A DNA stretch of 64,000 nucleotides, from positions 1-64,000 of the forward strand of contig JAXHSW010000003.1 in assembly GCA_034190295.1 (NCBI GenBank), written 5' to 3'. The notes below the pieces were generated by a model. It made no database searches and was not told the origin of the DNA. It saw only the letters and a list, made by a program, of their open reading frames with translations. The first letter of the stretch is position 1, and the number at the start of each line of letters is the position of its first letter. Positions 28,755 through 43,009 of the stretch are shown one piece after another. The DNA comes from Okeania sp034190295 (GTDB lineage: Bacteria; Cyanobacteriota; Cyanobacteriia; Cyanobacteriales; Microcoleaceae). The position numbers and the translations under genes were made by a program.

Positions 28755-29771
28755 ATGGAATCTCAAACAATATTAGTTGTTACAACAATTTCAGCACCCA
28801 ATAAAGTTTTACGAGAATTGGCAGCAGGGTGTCAGTTATCCCACTGGAATTTCATAATTATAGGTGATACAAAAACACCAAGTGACTTTCTCTTAGAAGG
28901 TTCTGAATATTATGATATAAATGCTCAAATAGCTACAGAACTAAATTATGCTAAAGTATGCCCCACTAAACATTATGCTAGAAAAAATATAGGGTATTTA
29001 CTAGCAATGCAACAAGGAGCAGAAAATATAGTAGAGACTGATGATGATAATTTACCTTTAGATAGTTTTTGGCAAGAAAAATCTTTAGAAATTCAATGTA
29101 AAATTATCGACAAAGCAGGTTGGATAAATATTTATAAATATTTTTCAGAAGCACCAATATGGCCGAGAGGATTACCGTTAAACAAAATTAATCATCCAAG
29201 ACCACCTGATGGAGAATTATCAGAATATTTGGCAAAATGCCCTATTCAACAAGGATTAGCTAACCAAAACCCTGATGTTGATGCAATTTATAGATTGGTT
29301 TTACCTTTGCCTCAAAACTTTAAAGATAATATTAACTTAGCATTGGGTAAAGAGAGTTGGTGCCCTTTCAATAGTCAAAATACATATTGGTTTCCCAATG
29401 CTTATCCACTTATGTATTTGCCTGCATACTGTTCATTTAGAATGACAGATATATGGCGAAGTTTTATCGCTCAAAGAATTTGTTGGGAAAATGGTTGGCG
29501 GATTTTATTTCATAGTCCAACTGTTTATCAAGAGCGTAATATTCATAATCTAATGCAAGATTTTGAACAAGAGATTCCCGGTTATCTCAATAATGAAAAA
29601 ATTGCCAAATTATTATCCGAAGTTAAACTGAAGACGGGAAAAAATGTAATATCAGATAACCTAAGAAAATGCTACGACACTCTAATTAAAAGTAATATAT
29701 TCCCACAACAAGAAGTTGATTTATTAGAAGCTTGGCTCAAAGATATAGATATAGTATTGACATCCTCCTGA
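28755..29771 (+). CDS. STELLO/DUF288-like glycosyltransferase
   Basis: The 338-residue protein begins QTILVVTTISAPNKVLREL, then NFIIIGDTKTP, KHYARKNIGYLLAMQQGAE and NIVETDDDNLPL, the pattern of the STELLO (DUF288) family. In plants STELLO proteins are Golgi glycosyltransferase-like proteins; bacterial homologues are found in glycan clusters. The DDD near residue 96 is the likely nucleotide-sugar/metal site. No signal or membrane segment is visible. The last codons (VLTSS) overlap a sequence that looks like an IS200/IS605 end remnant (29759-29830), so the C-terminus may have been altered by an insertion. It probably shares a transcript with 25725-28679. Confidence 0.78.
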   Translation: MESQTILVVTTISAPNKVLRELAAGCQLSHWNFIIIGDTKTPSDFLLEGSEYYDINAQIATELNYAKVCPTKHYARKNIGYLLAMQQGAENIVETDDDNLPLDSFWQEKSLEIQCKIIDKAGWINIYKYFSEAPIWPRGLPLNKINHPRPPDGELSEYLAKCPIQQGLANQNPDVDAIYRLVLPLPQNFKDNINLALGKESWCPFNSQNTYWFPNAYPLMYLPAYCSFRMTDIWRSFIAQRICWENGWRILFHSPTVYQERNIHNLMQDFEQEIPGYLNNEKIAKLLSEVKLKTGKNVISDNLRKCYDTLIKSNIFPQQEVDLLEAWLKDIDIVLTSS

Positions 29772-29830
29772 CGTGGCCTTTAAGCGATATCTAGAGGATT
29801 CCCAAACTTCACGATGGGGAGTTTGTGTAT
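29759..29830 (+). other. Possible solo right end of an IS200/IS605-type element
   Basis: GACATCCTCCTGACG followed by TAGAGGATTCCCAAAC and GGGGAGTTTG resembles the end sequence often found downstream of tnpB genes in cyanobacteria. It begins inside the last codons of the STELLO-like gene. No transposase sequence remains. Recognition is from memory of the motif only. Confidence 0.3.
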
Positions 29831-29974
29831 CAAAAACAACTAAATCTATACTACATTTAGAATTTGTATTACACCCATTTATACTGCTGCACAGAAGCAA
29901 GCTAAATCGACTCATCTACAGAATTTTATTCTGACTCCTGAATTCTTTCTTAACCATCTTTACCAACTATAAAA

Positions 29975-36211
<6,237 letters not shown>

Positions 36212-36402
36212 GAAACAGAAATCTAGAATTTCTGCCGATCGGTGAAACAGAAATAACAACCTTAAAAAAACTCACTGATGTCTATCCATACAAAAATATT
36301 CTTGCCCAAATAAATGCTAACTGTAATTATGCCAAAAAATTAGGTTCCGAAGCCATTTTACAAACACCTGAATCTGCCAGCTTATTTGTTATTCATAATG
36401 TT

Positions 36403-38169
36403 TTGATGGAATTATGTTTAGCCTATAAATTGGCAGAAGATAAAGAAGCTGGTAAATTAGCCAAAAATATAGTCAACAAAATTAGCCAAAATTATTCTAG
36501 ATATCCTAACTTATTTAGTGAGGAAATTCACAGAGCTTTTGTGCTAACTGCAATTATCTTATTTAGAGATATAGCTCCCGAATTATTTACCCTAGAAGAA
36601 CATCTTTGCCTAGTAGAATTTATCGAGAAAAAAACCAGAGAAACTTGGCAAGAATCTCAAAGTAAACTTTGGGGTAGAAAAGAAAAACAACTTAATAGTT
36701 GGAATCATCGAATTATCGCTTTTTCCAGTTTAGCGATCGCTACTATTAGTCTGCTTAATTATCTGCCAAAAGCACAAGAATGGCTAAATGTAGCAATGAG
36801 TCGCGTGGAAGACTTTTTTATTGATGGTATAACCGACCAAGGAATGACTAGAGAAGGTCTTTGGTATTGTGGATTTGTTTCTAAAATATTAGGAATTTTA
36901 CTTCGCATTTGTCGCCAGAAAAATATTAAAGTTAATGGAGAATTTTTAGATGATAAATATAGCGATAAATTAGACCGTTTAGTTGAATGGTATTTGTATG
37001 AATCATTCCCCCGTGGAAAGTATCTAAATAATTGGAATGATTCATATTGGAATCCCCATCCTAGTTTATGGGGATATTTAACGATAATAGGTAATAGAAA
37101 TCCTAGTCTTGTTACTTATGTTTGGGAATTATTAGTAGGTAGCAAAGGATTAAAAACTTATGGAAGAGACCCTAATTTAAACTTCTCTTCCCTATTTGAT
37201 GCCTACTTATTTTTGCCTCAACCACCAGTAGCAGAATTTAAACTAGAAAATACTAACTTATCAATACGTCGCTTTTGCCCCGATATTGGTTATTTGAATG
37301 TTAGAAATTCTTGGTCATCAGCAGCAACAATTGTTAGTTTCAATTGTGGTAAATATATTGAGGATATTCACGACCAATCAGATAACAATTCTTTTACATT
37401 AATATTTGAAGGTCAACCTCTAGTTATTGACTCTGGTGCTGCTAATGATACAAGGGAAAATTCTCCATCATCTTCCCTCGGTCATAACTTAGTTTTAATT
37501 GATGGTAAAGGTCAAAGATTTTCAGGAAGGGGGAATGGTGTATCAGGGAAAATAATAAAATATGATTATTCTGAGGTGTTTGATTATATTCTAGGAGATG
37601 CAACTCCATCATATAATTTACAGAATTATAATCCTGTTAACTTTGCCATTAGACATTTATGTTTTGTGAGAAAACCTTTTCCCTATCTAGTCACATTTGA
37701 TGATATTGACAAAGATGGAAAATTTCATCTATATGAGTATTTATTGCATATCCCTAATAGCTTCAGTGTAGAAAAAATTAGTCACAATCAATTTAGACTA
37801 AAACTGGTAGAAACAGGAAATAGTTGCTCCTTTATCTTGCAATTTTTTAACCAAGAAAAGCTAGAGCTTAAAATCGAACAATTTCAATCAAAACATCACC
37901 ATAATTTTGCAAATCATAATTTATTGCGATTTAGCACCAGAGCGGTAAATCCTCATTTTTTAGCTGTATTTATATCTGAAAAAAATTTAGAAAATCTGAG
38001 TATTAAAAGTCATGTAAATGTTGATAATAGGAAAATTGTACTGGATATTTTATCGCCAGAATGGTCAGATAATCTAGAATTAAAATTCTATAGAGGAAAG
38101 GAAACTACTTTAAAAGATAAATGGTTTAAATTTCAACGAACTGACTCCTCATTAATTGATAATGGATAG
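36403..38169 (+). CDS. Heparinase II/III-like polysaccharide lyase family protein
   Basis: From the TTG at 36403 (ATG at 36406) this encodes 588 residues. The first two thirds are alpha-helical (alpha/alpha toroid-like). The last third has the heparinase II/III beta-sandwich pattern: NSFTLIFEGQPLVIDSGA, SLGHNLVLIDGKGQRFSG and FPYLVTFDDI, with candidate catalytic or metal-site histidines in HDQSDNN and GHN. Family enzymes cleave uronic-acid polysaccharides by beta-elimination. No signal peptide is seen. The frame stays open with protein-like sequence back to 36181 (74 more codons, for example EFLPIGETEITTLKKL) without ATG, GTG or TTG. Either the start is non-canonical, or the region is translated by frameshifting from the upstream gene, or one base is wrong. 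In a glycan cluster it may trim or epimerase-like edit the product. Confidence 0.8.
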   Translation: MMELCLAYKLAEDKEAGKLAKNIVNKISQNYSRYPNLFSEEIHRAFVLTAIILFRDIAPELFTLEEHLCLVEFIEKKTRETWQESQSKLWGRKEKQLNSWNHRIIAFSSLAIATISLLNYLPKAQEWLNVAMSRVEDFFIDGITDQGMTREGLWYCGFVSKILGILLRICRQKNIKVNGEFLDDKYSDKLDRLVEWYLYESFPRGKYLNNWNDSYWNPHPSLWGYLTIIGNRNPSLVTYVWELLVGSKGLKTYGRDPNLNFSSLFDAYLFLPQPPVAEFKLENTNLSIRRFCPDIGYLNVRNSWSSAATIVSFNCGKYIEDIHDQSDNNSFTLIFEGQPLVIDSGAANDTRENSPSSSLGHNLVLIDGKGQRFSGRGNGVSGKIIKYDYSEVFDYILGDATPSYNLQNYNPVNFAIRHLCFVRKPFPYLVTFDDIDKDGKFHLYEYLLHIPNSFSVEKISHNQFRLKLVETGNSCSFILQFFNQEKLELKIEQFQSKHHHNFANHNLLRFSTRAVNPHFLAVFISEKNLENLSIKSHVNVDNRKIVLDILSPEWSDNLELKFYRGKETTLKDKWFKFQRTDSSLIDNG

Positions 38170-38213
38170 TTGTAGATTTCTAAGAATGGCAAGTTCTCCT
38201 TAGTTAAATATGG

Positions 38214-38585
38214 TTAAACTTCTGCTTTTTCCTCCAATAACTCCGATGCGTTAACCCCACGATTTATTAAACTCCATTTTGGCTCTACAGGGTCATACTT
38301 GCAGTAGCACACAAATATTTTTTTGTCTGTGTCAAGGTTAACAAATTGTTCAACTCTTGTAACAACCCAATCTCCATCCCTACCATGAGTAGTAAAACCA
38401 TTTTCAGATTCTGATTTGTAATTTCGCGTGCGATCGCCTATTTGAGGAATAGTAGGTTTTTCCTGATAGGTCCAATTTTCCCAAAGAATGTTGGTCAAAC
38501 TTTCTCTTGGCATTAGCATCCGGTCTTCCCAACCATAATCATTTCTATTTTCCGTTTTATATACAATCCAAGTTTCAGTCGTCAT
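38214..38585 (-). CDS. Hypothetical protein
   Basis: Start taken at the ATG at 38585 (MTTETWIVYKTENRNDYG), which gives 123 residues; a frame start 12 codons further up is possible but less likely. The protein is hydrophilic and mixed alpha/beta with many Trp and Tyr, no signal peptide and no motif I recognise. Its start overlaps the last 11 bases (ATGACGACTGA) of the upstream small gene, so the two are probably translated together. They interrupt the plus-strand glycan block on the minus strand. Function unknown. Confidence 0.6.
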   Translation of the reverse strand: MTTETWIVYKTENRNDYGWEDRMLMPRESLTNILWENWTYQEKPTIPQIGDRTRNYKSESENGFTTHGRDGDWVVTRVEQFVNLDTDKKIFVCYCKYDPVEPKWSLINRGVNASELLEEKAEV

Positions 38586-38766
38586 ATCTCGAATCCTCGA
38601 ATGATGTTTGTTCTCCCTCAAAGACGCAATCGACTTTCAGGATTTTTTGTTCTTTATTAAATCTAATATCTTTCAGCTTCCATCCATATTTTTGTTCCAT
38701 TTTTTCACATTCCTCTGGAGTTGTAGCAGAATGAATATTTTCAGGATTTTTGTCATTATTAGACAT
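38575..38766 (-). CDS. Small hypothetical protein, partner of the gene at 38214
   Basis: A 63-residue protein from the ATG at 38766 (MSNNDKNPENIHSATTPEE), or 68 residues from a TTG at 38781. Charged and soluble, with ECEKMEQKYGWKLKDIRF and KVDCVFEGEQTSFEDSR. Its stop lies inside the start of the next gene (11-bp overlap). The pair has the size and overlap of a two-gene module, such as an immunity or toxin-antitoxin pair, but no sequence motif supports that. Not recognised. Confidence 0.5.
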   Translation of the reverse strand: MSNNDKNPENIHSATTPEECEKMEQKYGWKLKDIRFNKEQKILKVDCVFEGEQTSFEDSRYDD

Positions 38767-39096
38767 TAATGAAATTCCCAATAATCTACGGAATAATTAT
38801 ACTTATGACCTCTAGATCGAGGAAATTTTAACATCTAGTTCCTTGACTATAAAACAAATCAATAAGTACAATACCTATCATTGTTGAAAAGTAAATTATC
38901 TTTTTATTTTTTGTTTAATACCTCGCCGTCTAAACGGTGTTTACAATTGGTTAGAGTTATAAGACACGAAGTAGTCGATAGTTAACCATCCCTATCCACT
39001 TTTTCCAACTTCAGTCCTTCTTCCTTCCTCCTTCTTCTTTCTTCCTTCTTCAAACTAGAAATTTCAGTAATAAAATCTATTTATTATGCCAAAACC
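38767..39096. other. Spacer before the Uma2 gene
   Basis: Divergent region of about 330 bp with AT-rich sequence and a pyrimidine-rich heptamer array (CCTTCTT type, about 39015-39050). No gene was recognised. Confidence 0.5.
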
Positions 39097-39666
39097 ATGA
39101 CAATTATAACCATCAATTTTAACAATATCCTCAAACTTAACGACGACCAATTCTATCAATTATGTCGAGATAATCCCGAAATTAAATTTGAACGAAACAT
39201 CAGAGGAGAAATAACAATAATGCCACCCACCGGAGGAGAAACAGGAAAACAAAATGCCTCTATTATTGCTGATTTTGTAATATGGAATCGTCAAACAAAA
39301 TTAGGAGAAGTGTTCGACTCCTCCACCTGTTTCAAACTTCCCAATGGTTCAAACCCTTCTCCCGATGTATCATGGATAAAACTAGAAAAATGGAATCAAC
39401 TAACTCCCCAACAAAGAGAAAAATTTCCTCCTATCGCCCCAGATTTTGTATTAGAATTAATGTCACCATCTGACATTTTAAAGGATGTGCAAAAAAAGAT
39501 GGAGGAATATATGGATGGAGGAGTAAAATTAGGTTGGCTAATTGATAGAAAAAATCGTCGCGTTGAAATTTATAGACAAGGAAAAGAAGTAGAAATATTA
39601 GATTCTCTCACACATTTGTCAGGGGAAGATGTATTGCCTGGTTTTGTATTGGATATAAAGTTATAG
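39097..39666 (+). CDS. Uma2 family (DUF820) putative endonuclease
   Basis: The 189-residue protein shows the Uma2/DUF820 pattern typical of cyanobacteria: FERNIRGEITIMPPTGGETG, SSTCFKLPNGSNPSPDVSWI, PDFVLELMSPSD, MEEYMDGGVKLGWLIDRKNR and VEIYRQGKEVE. The family has a PD-(D/E)XK nuclease-like fold; the acidic PDV, the ELMS and the downstream residues fit the active-site order. Copies are numerous in cyanobacterial genomes and their role is poorly understood. It is complete and stands alone. Confidence 0.9.
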   Translation: MTIITINFNNILKLNDDQFYQLCRDNPEIKFERNIRGEITIMPPTGGETGKQNASIIADFVIWNRQTKLGEVFDSSTCFKLPNGSNPSPDVSWIKLEKWNQLTPQQREKFPPIAPDFVLELMSPSDILKDVQKKMEEYMDGGVKLGWLIDRKNRRVEIYRQGKEVEILDSLTHLSGEDVLPGFVLDIKL

Positions 39667-40358
39667 TTACAGGTTTCTATCTAGGAAAAAATGTTCTTAC
39701 TTCAATTGTCTAATTTTTCAAAATGACTAATCTATAACTTACCTTTTTGATGGTAAACTATCTTAGATTTAATCTAAATTTCATCCAGCAAGAATCAAAG
39801 GCTATATCAGAAATGAAATTTTTAAAACCAACTGACCCCTTACCAACTTTAGGTAGACTAGAAAAATCAGTCATTATAAATGGAGTAGTACATTTAGAAG
39901 GCTGGGTGGTTTCCTTTGACCAGAAGCCATTAGATAGAATCCAAGTTACTATTGCAGGCCAAGAATTTAGTAATTTGGAATTAACCCACAGTTTAGTTTC
40001 TCCTGTTATTCATAAGAATTATCCCAATATTCCTGGAACAGATAAAGCAAAATACATTATTAAAATATCTCTGACTCCTCAACAGCAACAACAACTTAAA
40101 AATTCTTTAGTAGTATTAACTCCGCTATACCAAGAACAACCTGGTGGAATAATGCCAAATGTATTAGACCCCTCTATACCCATTCCCAGTCAAGAATACA
40201 TTAAATTTGTCGGGGGTCATTTCACAGATGTGGCCTTCGACTTTCTCGGTTATTATATCCAGAGGGTGGGTCTAGAACCTCAAGACAAAGTATTGGATGT
40301 TGGTTGTGGTGTGGGTCGTCTTGCTTATTCTTTAGCCTATTATTTAACTCCCCAACTT

Positions 40359-41765
40359 GATTCGGCAAGGGGTCTCCCGTTATAATCTGCGATTTAACGG
40401 GAGGGGAATTGCCGAGCTGTAAATTAAAAGGGTGTCGATTGCTGTTCAAATGCAGCACTAAAGAGTAGTATAAAATTATGATAATTACTCATTGCTACAA
40501 AATTAAGCCTACTTGTGAACAGTCAATCAAAATTGATTATTGGCTAGAACTGTTACGAAGACATTGGAATTATGCTCTAGGTCAAAGACTAGATTGGTTA
40601 AATAGAACTAGATGTCAAATTGACCGTTGTTCATTAATTTCATGTCCTATTGGCGAGATTTCCAGTAGACCAGATTATTATTTTCAGCAATCAGCACTTA
40701 AACAGACAAAACAGTTATTTCCCGACTACAAAGAAATCTCCATACGAAGTCCAGCAAATTAACTTACAAAGACTAGATAAAGCTTGGAAACGTTGGCTAA
40801 TACCTGACAAAAAGGGTAAACGTGGAGTCCGACCAAGATTCAAAAAATCAGGGAAATTAAGGTCCTGGTTGTTTTAGTAGAGTAAATCATCCGTTCATCA
40901 GCAATAAAATTTGATGGTAAACAAATAATTACTACGAGGTTTGGTGCTATTAGAGTAATAGTTCATAGACCAATTCCAGATGGGTTTACGATAAAAACTG
41001 CAACTATAACTAAAAAAGCTGATGGTTATTATATAAGTTTTAGCCTGGAAGATAAGTCAGTACCAAGCTTAATTTCTGCAGAAAATATTAAAACTGCTGT
41101 AGGTATTGATGTAGGATTAAAAGAGTTTTTTACCACTAATACTGGTGAGACTGTTTCTGTTCCTAAATTCTATAGAAAATCTCAATCTAATTTAGCCAGA
41201 AAGCAAAGAAAACTATCTAGAAAAGAAATTGGGTCTAACAACAGGAAAAAAGCACAAAATAGAATAGCTAGATTACATCAACTTATGGCTAGACAAAGAG
41301 AAGATTTTCACTATAAGACTGCTCATAAATTAGTTAAAGAATATGACATGATTGCAGTGGAAAACTTAAATATTAGAGGTTTAGCAAAAAATACTAAACT
41401 ATCAAAATCAATTTTATATGTAGCCTGGGGAAATTTTATTGAAAAATTGAATGCAGTAGCGGTAAAACGCGGTGTTCTTATGATTAAAGTTAATCCTCAC
41501 AATACATCACAAAATTGCAGTAATTGTGGTCATAAAGTACCTAAAACTTTGTCAGTTAGAACTCATTCTTGTCAGAAATGTGGAACAGTTTTAGACAGGG
41601 ATGAAAATGCTGCAATTAATATATTAAATAAAGGGTTAAACGAGGTGGGTATCATCTTGTCTGCTTGTGGAGGCGTAAGATATTGGTCAGCCTGTGAAAC
41701 AAGAAACTTCTTTGTTTGTTGAGAAGCTCCCGTTATAATCGCTCTTATTTAACGGGAGAGAACTT
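40359..41765 (+). mobile_element. IS200/IS605-type insertion element (tnpB only, degraded)
   Basis: The element sits inside a methyltransferase gene. Both ends carry a subterminal imperfect hairpin with the same stem: CTCCCGTTA...TAACGGGAG at 40374-40403 and again at 41727-41758, typical of IS200/IS605-family ends recognised as single-stranded DNA. AACTT is present on both sides (40354-40358 and 41761-41765), so the right boundary is 41760 or 41765. No tnpA is present; the only gene is a broken tnpB. Movement would have required a TnpA in trans. Confidence 0.82.
40478..41722 (+). pseudogene. tnpB: RNA-guided nuclease gene tnpB, frameshifted
   Basis: The N-terminal part starts MIITHCYKIKPTCEQ. 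The frame breaks near 40735 (FPDYKE ... then PYEVQQINLQRLDKAWKRW in another frame), and again at about 40865-40900, where KSGKLRS is followed by stops before IKFDGKQIITTRFG resumes. From there to the end the protein is open: RuvC-like motifs GIDVGLKEFFTT, IAVENLNIRGL and DRDENAAINI carry the D-E-D triad, and CSNCGH ... CQKCG is the zinc-binding loop. TnpB proteins are RNA-guided endonucleases that help IS605-type elements persist. With at least two frameshifts this copy should be inactive. Confidence 0.88.
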
Positions 41766-42328
41766 CACGGTGGATATGCAGGTTTTGATATTGCTGAAAA
41801 GTTAATTAAATGGGCAAATTCAGAGATTACTTCCAGATTTCCCAACTTCAACTTTCAGGTAGTCAACATCTACAATCAAATGTACAACCCAGAGGGAAAT
41901 GTCAAAACTTTGGATTTTATCTTTCCCCACGAGGATAAAAGTTTCGAGTTGGTGTTTTTGATTTCTGTTTTTACTCATTTGCGGGCTAAGGAAGTACGTC
42001 ATTATCTCGATGAAATTTCCAGAGTATTGGAACCAGGAAGTCGATGTCTGTGTACTTGTTTTTTGTTAAACCCAGAGTCAGAGTCGGCGATCGCTAAAGG
42101 TAGAGGCGCTCATAAAATGGTACATCAACTGGAAGAGTGTTTTACCAGTAACCCTAAAATGCCAGAAGCTGCTATTGGTTATAAAGAACCCTTACTTTTG
42201 GGTTGGATGCGAGAGCGGGGGTTGAATGTGGTGGGTAAATATTACGGTCAGTGGTGTGGACGAAATAGATTTACCAGTTATCAAGATATATTAGTGTTGC
42301 AGAAAAATTAGGATAAATATTTCTATAG

Positions 42329-42991
42329 ATGTCAGTAAAACAGTTACGCTTAAGTCCTCAGAATTCTAACGGCATCAAAAAAGTTCAAGTGGGTTGTGGT
42401 CCCCATAATATCATGGCCGACTGGTGGAATGTGGATATTCGTCCTTTTCCTGGTATTGACCAAGTGATGGATGTGACTAAACCTTGGCCTTTTAATGGTT
42501 TGGAATATGTGTATGGGGAACATTTTCTCGAACATTTAAGTCTTGAAGGAGCGATCGCTTTCCTCAATAATGTTTGGAAAAGTCTTACACCTGGTGGGGT
42601 AATTCGACTTTCTACTCCATCTCTAGAGTGGGTACTTTCTACTCATTTTAACCTGTCAGAAACTAACCCACAAAAGCGAATCGATTCTACATTTTCGATG
42701 AATCGCGCCTTTCATGGATGGGGTCATCAATTTCTTTATTCCAAAGATTTTTTACAATCTCTACTTGATAATTTGGGATGGGAAAAAGTAGTATTTTGTG
42801 AATATGGAAAGAGCGAACATTCAAGTTTAATAGGTATTGAACGTCATGGTAGTTATCGGGTTGATAATGGATATCCTAATGTTTGGATTGTAGAAGGTAC
42901 GCGGGGCAATGGTCGTTCAGAGTCTAGTGTTTTGTCTTATCAAAAATTGCTGGATAAATCCTATGTGAGTTATGTTAGTTCTGGTCATTAA
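42329..42991 (+). CDS. SAM-dependent methyltransferase
   Basis: The 220-residue class I methyltransferase has a compressed motif I (KKVQVGCGPHNIMADWWNVDI), FNGLEYVYGEHFLEHL and the post-motif GAIAFLNNVWKSLTPGGVIRLSTPSL. This type (EHFLEHL, W/L..PGG) is common in polysaccharide and O-antigen clusters, where it O-methylates sugars, but some members are predicted only. It begins 18 bp after the broken methyltransferase gene and ends 19 bp before the GT92 gene, so the three appear to form one operon. Complete, with no membrane segment. Confidence 0.82.
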   Translation: MSVKQLRLSPQNSNGIKKVQVGCGPHNIMADWWNVDIRPFPGIDQVMDVTKPWPFNGLEYVYGEHFLEHLSLEGAIAFLNNVWKSLTPGGVIRLSTPSLEWVLSTHFNLSETNPQKRIDSTFSMNRAFHGWGHQFLYSKDFLQSLLDNLGWEKVVFCEYGKSEHSSLIGIERHGSYRVDNGYPNVWIVEGTRGNGRSESSVLSYQKLLDKSYVSYVSSGH

Positions 42992-43009
42992 TTAATTTGA
43001 ATAAAAAAT

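Larger units (their letters stand above)
39750..42311 (+). pseudogene. GWVAS module-methyltransferase gene interrupted by an IS200/IS605-type element
   Basis: The 5' part (39750-40358; a second possible start is ATG 39813) encodes a GWVVS module (about residues 45-145, SLVSPVI variant) and the start of a methyltransferase ending VLDVGCGVGRLAYSLAYYLT. The 3' part (41766-42311) continues HGGYAGFDIAEKLIKWA ... ISRVLEPGSRCLCTCFLLNP and ends QDILVLQKN. Removing 40359-41765 (1407 bp, a multiple of three) joins the halves in frame, and the joined protein of about 384 residues aligns along its whole length with the C-terminal halves of the genes at 18872 and 21273. The insertion falls between SAM-binding motifs, so the enzyme should be inactive unless the element excises. 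Neither half carries a full active site. Confidence 0.88.

Noticed and set aside
40478..41722. Functional RNA-guided TnpB nuclease
   Set aside because: The RuvC triad and zinc finger are visible, but at least two frameshifts separate the N-terminal part from the catalytic part.
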